Assembly: GCA_902587155.1 (NCBI GenBank)
Contig: CACIKE010000001.1
Location: forward strand, 62,001 to 126,000
DNA from: an uncultured Pelagibacteraceae bacterium
GTDB taxonomy: Bacteria > Pseudomonadota > Alphaproteobacteria > Pelagibacterales > Pelagibacteraceae
DNA length: 64,000 nucleotides
Direction of reading: 5' to 3'
Position numbers and translations under genes: made by a program. The notes beneath the pieces were generated by a model. That model saw nothing but the letters and a program-made list of their open reading frames with translations, was not told the DNA's origin and searched no databases. Positions 43,272 through 51,347 of this stretch are shown in pieces; position 1 is the stretch's first letter; each line of letters begins with the position of its first letter.

Positions 43272-43333
43272 ATGTTTGATTGCAATAAAATTAAATTTGT
43301 CTTAAATAATTTATCAATTATAAAAATGTATTA

Positions 43334-44620
43334 ATGGCTATTACTTATTTAAAAAAGTCTCCAAAAACTTCGTCCACTGACGATAATAAGACAACTGGAA
43401 TAGTTCAAGATTTATTAAAAAATATCGAAACAACAAAAGAACAAGGCTGTATCGATTTAACTAAAAAATTCGATAAGTATGATGGGGAGATCATAGTATC
43501 AAAAGATAAAATTGAGGAGATTAAAAAAACGTTAGATCAAAAAACCAAAGATGATATTCAATTTTCATTCGAAAGAGTTAGAAAATTTGCTGAAGCACAA
43601 CTTAAAAATTATGGACAAGATTTTGAGGTTGAACTTTCTGATGGCTTGTATGCAGGTCAAAAATTAGTGCCTGTTAATACAGCAGGTTGCTACATCCCAG
43701 GTGGAAGATATGCTCACATTGCATCTGCTGTAATGAGTGTAACTACAGCAAAAGTTGCTGGAGTAAAAAATATTATTGCATGTAGTCCTCCTAAAGAAGG
43801 TGTTGGTGCCCACCCTACTATTGTATACACAGCTGATCTTTGCGGTGCAGATGTTATTTTAAATTTAGGGGGAGTTCCTGCAATTGCAGCGATGACCAAT
43901 GGATTATTCAAAAATCCCCCAGCAGATATAATTGTAGGACCAGGAAATCAATTTGTAGCTGAGGCTAAAAGAATTTTATACGGAAAAGTTGGTATTGATT
44001 TGTTTGCAGGACCAACTGAAATTGGAATTATAGCTGATGCTAAAGCTGATCCAGAAATTGTTGCGGTAGATTTAGTAGGACAAGCTGAGCATGGATATAA
44101 CTCACCATGTTGGCTTTATACAACCAGTAAAGAATTAGCCGAAAAAGTAATGAAAAGAGTTCCAGAATTAATTGCAGAACTTCCAGAAGTTCCAAGAACA
44201 AGTGCTGAAGCAGCGTGGAGAGATTATGGTGAAGTAATTCTTTGTGACACTGATGAAGAAATAGTAAAAATTAGTGACGAATATGCACCTGAACATTTAG
44301 AAGTACAGACCGAAAACTTAGAATGGTATCATGAAAGATTAACAAATTATGGATCATTGTTTGTGGGTGAAGAAACAACTGTTGCATACGGGGATAAATG
44401 TTCTGGTACAAATCATATCTTACCAACTAAAGGTGCTGGAAGATATACTGGTGGATTATTTGTTGGAAAATTTATTAAAACTTTAAGCTTTCAAAGAATG
44501 ACAAAAGAATCTACTAAATTAGTTGGTGCTGCTGCAGCTAGAATTTCTAGATATGAGGGAATGGAAGCTCATGCGAGAACAGGAGATGTAAGACTTAGAA
44601 AATATGGTTTTTCTAATTAA
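43334..44620 (+). CDS. hpsN: histidinol-dehydrogenase-family enzyme, probable sulfopropanediol dehydrogenase (HpsN-like)
   Basis: 428 aa. HisD-fold motifs are present: VNTAGCYIPGGRYAH, ADIIVGPGNQFVAEAKR, DLVGQAEHGYNSP (Gln and His), YAPEHLEV (Glu-His base), DKCSGTNHILPT and EGMEAHARTGD. The MAITYLKK start and GCYIPGGRYAHIASAVMSV segment resemble HpsN, which oxidises (R)-2,3-dihydroxypropane-1-sulfonate to sulfolactate with NAD, more than biosynthetic HisD. No histidine genes are near, and sulfonate transport genes are. A second role in histidine synthesis cannot be excluded. Confidence 0.75.
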   Translation: MAITYLKKSPKTSSTDDNKTTGIVQDLLKNIETTKEQGCIDLTKKFDKYDGEIIVSKDKIEEIKKTLDQKTKDDIQFSFERVRKFAEAQLKNYGQDFEVELSDGLYAGQKLVPVNTAGCYIPGGRYAHIASAVMSVTTAKVAGVKNIIACSPPKEGVGAHPTIVYTADLCGADVILNLGGVPAIAAMTNGLFKNPPADIIVGPGNQFVAEAKRILYGKVGIDLFAGPTEIGIIADAKADPEIVAVDLVGQAEHGYNSPCWLYTTSKELAEKVMKRVPELIAELPEVPRTSAEAAWRDYGEVILCDTDEEIVKISDEYAPEHLEVQTENLEWYHERLTNYGSLFVGEETTVAYGDKCSGTNHILPTKGAGRYTGGLFVGKFIKTLSFQRMTKESTKLVGAAAARISRYEGMEAHARTGDVRLRKYGFSN

Positions 44621-45075
44621 TTCTCTGGTACAAAAATTAAACACAATCCATTATTACAAAATCTTTTTCCAGTAGCAGTAGGCCCATCTAAAAAAACGTG
44701 TCCATGATGTGCACCACAATTTGCACAATGATATTCAATTCTTTTCATTCCAAAAGAATAATCAATCTTAGTTTTAAAAGCTCCTGGCAAAGCTTCAGAA
44801 AAAGAAGGCCAACCCGTGCCACTATCGAATTTTGCTTTTGATGAAAATAACTTTGCTCCACAGTTTGCGCAATGATAAAAACCATTTCTCTTTTCTTGAA
44901 GTAGTTTACTGGTAAACGGTCTCTCAGTGCCCTCATTAAACATTATATCTTTTTGGGCTTTAGTCAGATCAGGATTAATAATTTTTTTTGTAGCTGATTT
45001 TAAAAATTGATAAGGCAATGATACAAAAAGTATAGAAAGTCCAAATAATTTCAAAATTTTTCTTCTTAAAAGCAT
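44617..45075 (-). CDS. msrB: peptide-methionine (R)-S-oxide reductase, probably exported
   Basis: 152 aa. Two zinc CxxC pairs (YHCANCGAKLF and YHCANCGAHHGH), SGTGWPSF and the catalytic Cys in KRFCNNG identify MsrB. Many MsrB have Ser after the Asn (CxNS); here it is CNNG. The N-terminus MLLRRKILKLFGLSILFVSLP carries a twin-arginine-like pair and a hydrophobic stretch, so the enzyme is likely sent to the periplasm. It repairs oxidised methionines. Shares a TTAA stop with hpsN. Confidence 0.92.
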   Translation of the reverse strand: MLLRRKILKLFGLSILFVSLPYQFLKSATKKIINPDLTKAQKDIMFNEGTERPFTSKLLQEKRNGFYHCANCGAKLFSSKAKFDSGTGWPSFSEALPGAFKTKIDYSFGMKRIEYHCANCGAHHGHVFLDGPTATGKRFCNNGLCLIFVPEN

Positions 45076-45144
45076 ATTAAATAAGATTAATTTGAAATTA
45101 AGATTTTAACATGCGCTATAATTGTCACTCAAAAATGCTTTTAA

Positions 45145-45759
45145 CTAAAGAAAATATGCCGTTTCTTTAATTATATAAATTGTCAGCAAAGACATGAAAC
45201 TAATAATGAATCCATTAATATATTTCCACGTTTTATCACTCTGAGCATATCTTGAAAAATATACCGATGAATAACCAAGTAAAAAGAAAAATATAAAAGA
45301 TGCTACTGAAGCTCCAATAGCAAAATAGATTTTTTCATCAAATAAAAAATTTTTTGAAAAATTTCCTAAAAAGAAAACTGTATCGGAATAAACATGTGCA
45401 TTTAGGTAGGTGAAACCAAGTGTCTTCAATATAACCTTAGCACTAGTAATCTCTTTTTTTTCAATATTGAAATTAGCACTAACACTAAAAGATTTAATTT
45501 TTGAATATATGAAATAGATTAAAAAAATTATTAAACAGATGTTTAAAGTGAGCTCTACAAATATATTAAAATATTGATGAAAAAAGTGGAATAAAAGAAT
45601 GCCTGAAAATATTAAAATTAAGTCTGAAAATGAACAAATTAAACAAACTAAAAAAACATACTGTTTTTTAAGCCCTTGCTCTATTACAAAAATATTTTGA
45701 GCACCAATTGCTAGGATTAAACTAAGCCCGGTAATAAAACCTAGTACCAGGTATTCCAT
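45145..45759 (-). CDS. LysE/ArgO-family amino-acid exporter
   Basis: 204 aa with about six helices. The N-terminal FITGLSLILAIGAQNIFVIEQGLKKQYVFLV segment is typical of LysE/ArgO, with GAQN a hallmark. Resembles exporters of basic amino acids such as ArgO. Function is export of amino acids from the cytoplasm; the exact substrate is unproven. The start lies 11 bases after the VOC gene upstream, so they may be co-transcribed. Confidence 0.85.
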   Translation of the reverse strand: MEYLVLGFITGLSLILAIGAQNIFVIEQGLKKQYVFLVCLICSFSDLILIFSGILLFHFFHQYFNIFVELTLNICLIIFLIYFIYSKIKSFSVSANFNIEKKEITSAKVILKTLGFTYLNAHVYSDTVFFLGNFSKNFLFDEKIYFAIGASVASFIFFFLLGYSSVYFSRYAQSDKTWKYINGFIISFMSLLTIYIIKETAYFL

Positions 45760-45770
45760 CTAAACTTAAA

Positions 45771-46181
45771 TTATTCTGGATTAGCTGTTAAAGTTTTGAT
45801 CTCTAGAATATTTTCGTTAGGGTCTTTTACAAAAAATGTTTCTTGCTCGTATTTTGTTCCTTTAAATCTTAGATAAGGTTCATCATAATACTTTGCACCT
45901 TTTTCTTTCAATCTATTTTTTAAAGTATCAAAATCTTTTCTTGATAAATGAACTCCAAAGTGTGGAACAGAAACGTTACCCATATCTACATCGTGTCTTT
46001 CGTTATCTAGTTTATGCTCACTTGCATGGAGAGTTAATTCATTTCCCCAAAAGTCAACATCAGCCCACTCTTGTGCTGAATTATCAAGTCGGCAGCCTAA
46101 AGTTTCACTATAAAACTTTTTTGCTGTTTCTAGATCTCCACATGGGATTGCTAGATGAAAACAATTAGTATTTTTGTACAT
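45771..46181 (-). CDS. VOC-family (glyoxalase/dioxygenase fold) protein
   Basis: 136 aa with two beta-alpha-beta-beta-beta units. CFHLAIPCGDLETAKKFYSETLGCRL at the start and FFVKDPNENILEIKTL at the end are classic VOC features, and metal-binding candidates are the early His (FHLA), VPHFGVHLS and the final Glu. Substrate unknown; such proteins range from glyoxalase I to fosfomycin resistance enzymes. A ribosome site (AAAGGAG) precedes the ATG. Confidence 0.82.
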   Translation of the reverse strand: MYKNTNCFHLAIPCGDLETAKKFYSETLGCRLDNSAQEWADVDFWGNELTLHASEHKLDNERHDVDMGNVSVPHFGVHLSRKDFDTLKNRLKEKGAKYYDEPYLRFKGTKYEQETFFVKDPNENILEIKTLTANPE

Positions 46182-46253
46182 TATTTCTCCTTTAAATACT
46201 GTTTAAAAGCACTATATAGACATTAATTATTTTTATCAAGCTGACAAAATTAG

Positions 46254-46823
46254 ATGAATGATTTTTTACAATCTATAATAGACAGAGATCCTGCGGCAAA
46301 ATCTAAGTTAAGTCTTATCTTAACTTACCCAGGGGTTAAGGCTATTTTTTTTCATAAAATTGCAAATTTTTTTGCGATTGCAAAATTTGATTTAGTTGCA
46401 AGAATCATTTCTCAATTTTCAAGATTTTTAACAGGAATAGAAATTCATCCAAAGGCAAAGATTGGAAAAAATTTATTTATTGATCACGGTATGGGAGTTG
46501 TTATCGGCGAGACGTCTGAGATTGGAAACAATGTTACTATTTATCATAATGTTACATTAGGTGGAATTGCTCCAAGTATAAATACTAATGATCAAAGAAA
46601 TACTAAAAGACACCCAACTTTAGAAGATAATGTTGTTGTTGGATCTGGTGCTCAAATTTTAGGACCAATAACAGTTGGTAAAAATTCCTTAATCGGTGCA
46701 AACGCGGTGGTTACTAAAAATGTTCCAGAGAAATCAATAATGGTAGGAATTCCAGCTACAAGAGTTGGTGATGCTACAAAAGGATTTCAACCTTATGCTG
46801 TTACTGATAAAGACAAAGATTAA
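46254..46823 (+). CDS. cysE: serine O-acetyltransferase
   Basis: 189 aa. The left-handed beta-helix with [29 protein letters not shown] is diagnostic for CysE, with the catalytic His in DHG. It is shorter than E. coli CysE (273 aa), lacking most of the N-terminal helical domain, like other short bacterial forms. It makes O-acetylserine for the enzyme encoded next; its stop overlaps the cysK start (TAATG). Confidence 0.93.
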   Translation: MNDFLQSIIDRDPAAKSKLSLILTYPGVKAIFFHKIANFFAIAKFDLVARIISQFSRFLTGIEIHPKAKIGKNLFIDHGMGVVIGETSEIGNNVTIYHNVTLGGIAPSINTNDQRNTKRHPTLEDNVVVGSGAQILGPITVGKNSLIGANAVVTKNVPEKSIMVGIPATRVGDATKGFQPYAVTDKDKD

Positions 46824-47824
46824 TGTCACAAATAAAAAATAATTTTATCGAGTCGGTTGGCAATACGCCTTTAATAAAATTAAAAGCAGCCTCAGAGATC
46901 ACTGGATGTAATATTTATGGAAAAGCGGAGTACCTAAATCCAGGTGGATCAGTTAAAGATAGAGCTGCTCTTGCACTAATAAAAGATGCACAAGAAAAAA
47001 AACTAATTTCAGAAGGTGGAATTGTTGTTGAAGGTACCGCGGGTAATACTGGGATTGGTTTATGTCTTTTAGGAAATTCCTTAGGTTATAAGACAATTAT
47101 TGTAATGAATGACAACCAAACCCAAGAAAAAAAAGATACTTTAAAAAATATTGGTGCAGATCTTAGACTAGTTCCACCTAAGCCATACAAAGATGATGGT
47201 AACTATGTAAAAGTTGCGGGTCGTCTTGCTGAAGAATTAAAAAGTACAAATAACAAGGGTGTGGTTTGGGCAAACCAATTTGATAACACTGCCAATGCAA
47301 AAGGTCATTACGAAACGACTGGACCAGAAATTTGGGAACAAACTGATGGTAAAGTAGATGGTTTTGTCTGTGCGTCAGGAACCGGAGGCACAATCGGTGG
47401 TGTAAGTAAATTTTTAAAAGAAAAAAATAAGAATATAAAAATTTATTTGTCAGATCCAACAGGCTCTGCACTCTATAATCATATTATGAATGGTGAACTT
47501 AAAGCTGAGGGTGGATCAATAACTGAAGGTATTGGTTCAAGCAGAATAACTAAAAACTTTGCTGAAGCTAAAATTGATGGTGCTTTTTCAATCAGTGATC
47601 AAGAATCATTACCCGTGCTTTATGATTTAATACAGCATGAGGGGTTAAGTTTAGGAACTAGTTGTGGAGTAAATATTGCAGGTGCAATTAGATTAGGAAA
47701 AGAGCTAGGCCCAGGAAAAACGATAGTCACAATTCTTTGTGATAGATCAGATAAATACAACTCAAAGATGTTTAATAAATCTTTTTTAAAGGAAAAAAAC
47801 CTCCCTATTCCTAGCTGGTTATAA
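46823..47824 (+). CDS. cysK: cysteine synthase A
   Basis: 333 aa PLP enzyme. IESVGNTPLIKLK, the PLP lysine in GGSVKDRAAL (about residue 44), GTAGNTGIGLC, CASGTGGTIGG and LGTSCGVN are typical of O-acetylserine sulfhydrylase. It converts O-acetylserine and sulfide into cysteine. Forms a two-gene cysE-cysK operon ending in a modest hairpin terminator. A cystathionine beta-synthase-like role is less likely with cysE adjacent. Confidence 0.93.
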   Translation: MSQIKNNFIESVGNTPLIKLKAASEITGCNIYGKAEYLNPGGSVKDRAALALIKDAQEKKLISEGGIVVEGTAGNTGIGLCLLGNSLGYKTIIVMNDNQTQEKKDTLKNIGADLRLVPPKPYKDDGNYVKVAGRLAEELKSTNNKGVVWANQFDNTANAKGHYETTGPEIWEQTDGKVDGFVCASGTGGTIGGVSKFLKEKNKNIKIYLSDPTGSALYNHIMNGELKAEGGSITEGIGSSRITKNFAEAKIDGAFSISDQESLPVLYDLIQHEGLSLGTSCGVNIAGAIRLGKELGPGKTIVTILCDRSDKYNSKMFNKSFLKEKNLPIPSWL

Positions 47825-47839
47825 TAACGCATACCAGGC

Positions 47840-47863
47840 ATGTAACAAAACAGTTACATTTTT
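47840..47863 (+). terminator. probable terminator after cysK
   Basis: Seven-base-pair stem (47840-47846 with 47853-47859), six-base loop, followed by T residues to 47863. Weak but well placed, 16 bases after the cysK stop and before the next ribosome site. Confidence 0.5.
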
Positions 47864-47892
47864 ATATTAATATTATTTAACGTCGGGAGATT

Positions 47893-48264
47893 ATGAAAAA
47901 AATTATTATATTTTTATCTTTTTTCATCTTTACATCTGCTAATGCAGAAATGAGTGATAAAGATAAATCAAAAGCATGGGATTGTGTTGGTATTTATATG
48001 GCCAACTACTTTCTTCCATCAGGTGAAAAATTTGAGTACGGAATGAAAGAAAAATCAATTTCAACTGTGAAAGTTTTAAAAACCTATGCGCTTGAAATAG
48101 GTATTCCAGAAAAAGATTGGGATGCTGGAGTAAACAAAGCAGTTGATAAACATTACGGCTCAAAATACGACAAAACTATAACTGACAAATGTCATACTTT
48201 TGTTGAAGCTTTAGTTCCTAATGGAGCTGAAAGAGTAAAAAAAGTAGTTCAAACTTTATATTAG
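47893..48264 (+). CDS. small secreted protein of unknown function
   Basis: 123 aa. Signal peptide (residues 1-19, cleavage after TSANA), then a helical, charged domain with two cysteines (KAWDCVGIY and TDKCHTF) that could form a disulfide in the periplasm. No family recognised. Strong ribosome site (GGGAG). First gene of a run of small genes extending to about 50993, with intergenic gaps of 0-13 bases. Confidence 0.7.
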   Translation: MKKIIIFLSFFIFTSANAEMSDKDKSKAWDCVGIYMANYFLPSGEKFEYGMKEKSISTVKVLKTYALEIGIPEKDWDAGVNKAVDKHYGSKYDKTITDKCHTFVEALVPNGAERVKKVVQTLY

Positions 48265-48274
48265 GGAGAAATTT

Positions 48275-48559
48275 ATGGAAAAAGAAATGTTAGTAGTAGC
48301 TAAATTAAAAGAGGGAATGTTTGAAAAATTTATGGGATTTATGCAATCACCTGAAGGTTTAGCAGAAAGAGCAAAAGTTGCAGTAGTAGAAAAAACAATT
48401 GGAACAGTAACACCAGATAAAAGCACCGTTATGTTTAAGATTTTTTGTACTGACGAGGCAGCTCTATATAAATTTATAGAGGGAACTGAAGTATCAAAAC
48501 CTATTATGTCAGCAGTATTAGATAGTTACTCAGTTTATCATTTAACCAAAGCAAAATAA
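48275..48559 (+). CDS. small alpha/beta-barrel-like protein, unknown function
   Basis: 94 aa. Beta-alpha-beta pattern (EMLVVAKLKEGMFEKFMGFM, VVEKTIGTVTPDKSTVMFKIFCTDEAALYKFI) resembles dimeric alpha/beta-barrel (ferredoxin-like) proteins of the monooxygenase/DUF type. No catalytic residues evident. It lies 10 bases after the secreted-protein gene and 13 before another protein of similar size. Ribosome site GGGAG. Confidence 0.65.
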   Translation: MEKEMLVVAKLKEGMFEKFMGFMQSPEGLAERAKVAVVEKTIGTVTPDKSTVMFKIFCTDEAALYKFIEGTEVSKPIMSAVLDSYSVYHLTKAK

Positions 48560-48572
48560 CTGAAAGGAAAAA

Positions 48573-48860
48573 ATGAAAAACTATATGGTAACTCACACTT
48601 TCAAATCGAAAGAAATGAAAGAAAAATTTAGTGAAACAGTAGCTTCAATGAAAATGGAAGACATTGTTAAATCAATGACAAGTGATAAAGCAGCATGTCA
48701 AATGACTTGGAACACTCCAGGTGATACAATGCAAATGTTTTGTTGGTGGAAAGCTAACAGTGAAGCGGATATCAATAATCAATTGGGTCAAATGAATGAT
48801 TTCTTTGAGCCACATAAATTTACTGAGTGTACTGACCAAGTGATGGACTATAACGCTTAA
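48573..48860 (+). CDS. small alpha/beta-barrel-like protein, unknown function
   Basis: 95 aa. KNYMVTHTFKSKEMKEKF opens like a strand-helix unit, then ACQMTWNTPGDTMQMFCWWKANSEADINNQL and FTECTDQVMDY give a second beta-alpha-beta, again a ferredoxin-like layout. Three Cys and several Trp/Met. Possibly a SAR11-lineage family; not identified. Good ribosome site (AAAGGA). Confidence 0.65.
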   Translation: MKNYMVTHTFKSKEMKEKFSETVASMKMEDIVKSMTSDKAACQMTWNTPGDTMQMFCWWKANSEADINNQLGQMNDFFEPHKFTECTDQVMDYNA

Positions 48861-48871
48861 AAGAGAAATTT

Positions 48872-49186
48872 ATGAAAGCAATCTATACAAGAACCATTGG
48901 TGTTTACGATGATAAACTTGATGAAGCTATGGAAATCTCTAAAGGTTTGGCAAAAGTTAGAAAAAAACATTATCCAGATCATGAAGTTTACTTTTCATTT
49001 CAAATTGGTGGTAACCCAAGGACGGTAAGAGAAACACTTGTGGGCGAGCAGTTTACTGATAAAGCATTTGAAAATGATACAAACATGTCAGCTGATCCTG
49101 AATTCATTGAACTTCAGAAAAAAATGAAGGGTGTTTTTAAAGAAGGTACAATTCAGGATGAAATGAGAATGGTTTTTAACGATTAG
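48872..49186 (+). CDS. small conserved-looking protein, unknown function
   Basis: 104 aa. Strand-helix-strand start AIYTRTIGVYDDKLDEAMEISK, then HEVYFSFQIGGNPRTVRETLVGEQF. It may be another ferredoxin-like domain of the same type as its neighbours. No signal peptide or membrane span. Gap of 11 bases before and eight after. Confidence 0.65.
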   Translation: MKAIYTRTIGVYDDKLDEAMEISKGLAKVRKKHYPDHEVYFSFQIGGNPRTVRETLVGEQFTDKAFENDTNMSADPEFIELQKKMKGVFKEGTIQDEMRMVFND

Positions 49187-49194
49187 GAGAAAAA

Positions 49195-49611
49195 ATGTTA
49201 GAAAAATTTAATGGGATATTTTATTTAATAATTTATTTAGTTCACTTTATTGGAGTTGGTGTTTACGCATTTCAAACTATTTTTGGCACTAAAAGCTTCA
49301 TGGAAAGATTTGGCATAGATCCAAGTGGAGCAATAATGATTAGAATGGCAGGAGCATTTATGCTTGCTGTATTTTTAATGTCAATCTATGTAGGTTTTAT
49401 AAGGCCTGGAGGTTTGGAAAATACATGGGGATTCTTAAATTTAGTTTTTATAAATAATCTATGTATTTTTTTATGTAATTTTTATTCTATTAAAATAAAT
49501 AAAACAGGTGTGAATGAAAAAACTACAAACGAGGGTGTTATTGCACCGTTTGTATTTACAATTATGAGTGCAATTTTATGCTACGGTTTAGCTGATAAAA
49601 TTTACACTTAA
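49195..49611 (+). CDS. small four-helix membrane protein, unknown function
   Basis: 138 aa with four likely membrane helices (about 9-28, 44-66, 76-98, 114-134). A short acidic/aromatic loop lies between the first two. No family recognised. It is the only clear integral membrane protein in the run of small alpha/beta proteins. Its stop overlaps the next start (TAATG). GGAG ribosome site. Confidence 0.65.
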   Translation: MLEKFNGIFYLIIYLVHFIGVGVYAFQTIFGTKSFMERFGIDPSGAIMIRMAGAFMLAVFLMSIYVGFIRPGGLENTWGFLNLVFINNLCIFLCNFYSIKINKTGVNEKTTNEGVIAPFVFTIMSAILCYGLADKIYT

Positions 49612-49898
49612 TGTCTGGGTTTGCGATATTCAACATAGAGGTAAAAAAACCTGAGGAATATAAAGAGTACGTAAAAAAAGTGAGACCGATTGCTGAAAAA
49701 TTTGGTGGAGAATATATTGTCAGAGGTGGTGAAACAAAAGTATTAGAGGGAACTTGGGCATATCCTAGAACAGTTGTTATTAAATTTCCAAGTTATGAAA
49801 AAGCTTTAGAGTGGTATAACTCTGATGAATACAAACCAATTAAACAAATCCGTTTAGAAAACTCAATTGGTAACGGAATAATAATTAAAGGAGTATAA
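49611..49898 (+). CDS. DUF1330 family protein
   Basis: 95 aa. AIFNIEVKKPEEYKEYVKKVRPIAEKFGGEYIVRGG and VIKFPSYEKALEWYNSDEYKPI match the DUF1330 pattern of a dimeric ferredoxin-like fold. Biochemical role unknown for the family. One-base overlap with the membrane-protein gene and two-base spacing to the next. Confidence 0.88.
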   Translation: MSGFAIFNIEVKKPEEYKEYVKKVRPIAEKFGGEYIVRGGETKVLEGTWAYPRTVVIKFPSYEKALEWYNSDEYKPIKQIRLENSIGNGIIIKGV

Positions 49899-49899
49899 A

Positions 49900-50220
49900 A
49901 TGTCGATATTAAAAAGATATACTGATGCAATAGATAAAAAAGATGAGACAACTATGAATGAACTTTTGCATGATGATTTTAAATTCACAATGCATAAATC
50001 TGGAAATTCTTTAGGAAAAGCTGATGTTATAAAGTGGGCAATGAGTGGAGATATAAATCAAGATAAAACTAGAGTTGTATATGAAAATGATGAGGTGGGT
50101 GTACACCATTCTTTTGTTACATTTAATGACGGAAATGTTGAAGCTGTAATGGCGGTTTATAGATATAAAGACGGAAAAATTGTTAGTTTAGAAACTGGCG
50201 CTACTCCAATGTCTAAGTAA
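49900..50220 (+). CDS. SnoaL/NTF2-like domain protein
   Basis: 106 aa. ILKRYTDAIDKKDETTMNELLHDDFKFTMHKSG is the helix-strand opening of SnoaL-like proteins, followed by VRVVYENDEVG-type strands (VVYENDEVGVHHSFVTFND, AVMAVYRYKDGKIVSLE). Could be an isomerase/hydrolase-like enzyme or just a binding fold. GGAG ribosome site six bases upstream of the ATG. Confidence 0.78.
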   Translation: MSILKRYTDAIDKKDETTMNELLHDDFKFTMHKSGNSLGKADVIKWAMSGDINQDKTRVVYENDEVGVHHSFVTFNDGNVEAVMAVYRYKDGKIVSLETGATPMSK

Positions 50221-50769
50221 GTGAAAAAAATTTCATTCATTTTTATTTTTTTCTTATTTTCATCGTCTTTATTTGCTGATGATAATAAAAAAGAAATTGA
50301 TAAATTATTTGTTCAATTAAAAAGTGCTTTAAATTTTGAAAATTCAAAAAAAATAGAGGATAAAATTTGGGATCTTTGGACTACTCACCCAACTAAAAAT
50401 AATTTAACAAAATTATTAGCTGATGGGTCATCTGCAATGATGAATAATAAACTTGATGATGCTTATGATAAATTTACTGAAGTAATTGAGCTTGATCCTA
50501 ATTGGGCTGAAGCTTGGAATAAAAGAGCAACAGTATTATATTTAATGGGTAAATACGAGCTATCACAAGCTGATATTGACAAGGTACTTAAGATAGAAAA
50601 AAGACATTTCGGTGCACTAACAGGCCAAGGTTTAGTTCAAACAGCTTTAAAAAACTACCAAAAAGCTATTGATAGTTACATTGAAGCTCATAAAGTTCAT
50701 CCGTTTATGAAGTCTCCTATGATTATGATGGAAAAGCTCCAAATTGAATTGCAAAAACAAAGTATTTAA
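50221..50769 (+). CDS. secreted tetratricopeptide-repeat protein
   Basis: 182 aa starting at a GTG directly after the preceding stop. Signal peptide residues 1-19 (ends SLFA). TPR units are visible from ~70 to 150: KLDDAYDKFTEVIELDPNWAEAWNKRATVLYLMGKYELSQADIDKVLKIE, then ALKNYQKAIDSYIEAHKVHP. It probably mediates protein-protein contact in the periplasm. Upstream ~50 residues are charged and helical. Confidence 0.8.
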   Translation: MKKISFIFIFFLFSSSLFADDNKKEIDKLFVQLKSALNFENSKKIEDKIWDLWTTHPTKNNLTKLLADGSSAMMNNKLDDAYDKFTEVIELDPNWAEAWNKRATVLYLMGKYELSQADIDKVLKIEKRHFGALTGQGLVQTALKNYQKAIDSYIEAHKVHPFMKSPMIMMEKLQIELQKQSI

Positions 50770-50771
50770 AA

Positions 50772-50993
50772 ATGTTTCCAAAAAAATATTCTAACCTTTT
50801 ATTTATATTAGTTATGGGATTTGGGATGAGTCTTTTAATGACACTAATAATTACTTATATAAATACTGGAATGGATAATGAGTATGTCGACCGTTTTTTT
50901 AAAGCATGGTCAGTAAGTCTTCCAATTGCAATAATTGCTGCCCTTCTTGTAGGTCCCCCGATTAAAAAATTGGTAGATAAAATTACCAAATAA
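50772..50993 (+). CDS. DUF2798 small membrane protein
   Basis: 73 aa with two membrane helices. FFKAWSVSLPIAIIAALLVGPPIKKLVDKI is the DUF2798 signature. Function unknown. Two bases after the TPR gene, so probably same transcript. Confidence 0.82.
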   Translation: MFPKKYSNLLFILVMGFGMSLLMTLIITYINTGMDNEYVDRFFKAWSVSLPIAIIAALLVGPPIKKLVDKITK

Positions 50994-51008
50994 GAATATC
51001 TTTTATTT

Positions 51009-51344
51009 GTGAGTAACTTTATAGCTTTTCTAATTCTTATACTTGCTGTCATATTAGGAACTGCAGCAAATAGTTTTGCAAAAAGTGCAAATGGTTTCAC
51101 ATTGTTAGTTCCTAGTTTGATTACTGCAATCACAATAATTGGTTGTATGTTTACTCTTTCAATAGTGATGAAAACTATACCTGTTGGTATTACTTATGCA
51201 TCTTTTGCTGGTCTTTGCATAGTAGCGACTTCAATTGTTGGAATATATAAATTCAATCAAGTGCCTGATCTATTCACAATCATTGGTTTGATATTAATTA
51301 TATCAGGAGTCTTAATTGTTAATCTGCTGGGTAAAACAGGATAA
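51009..51344 (+). CDS. small multidrug resistance (SMR) family protein, subunit A
   Basis: 111 aa with four helices, starting at GTG. FLILILAVILGTAANSFAKSANGF corresponds to the first SMR helix, but the usual membrane Glu is replaced (LGTAANSF). IPVGITYASFAGLCIVATSIVGIYKF matches the SMR W/Y-A-x-G signature region. Next to a second SMR gene, so a heterodimer like EbrAB/MdtIJ is likely. Confidence 0.82.
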   Translation: MSNFIAFLILILAVILGTAANSFAKSANGFTLLVPSLITAITIIGCMFTLSIVMKTIPVGITYASFAGLCIVATSIVGIYKFNQVPDLFTIIGLILIISGVLIVNLLGKTG

Positions 51345-51347
51345 TTT

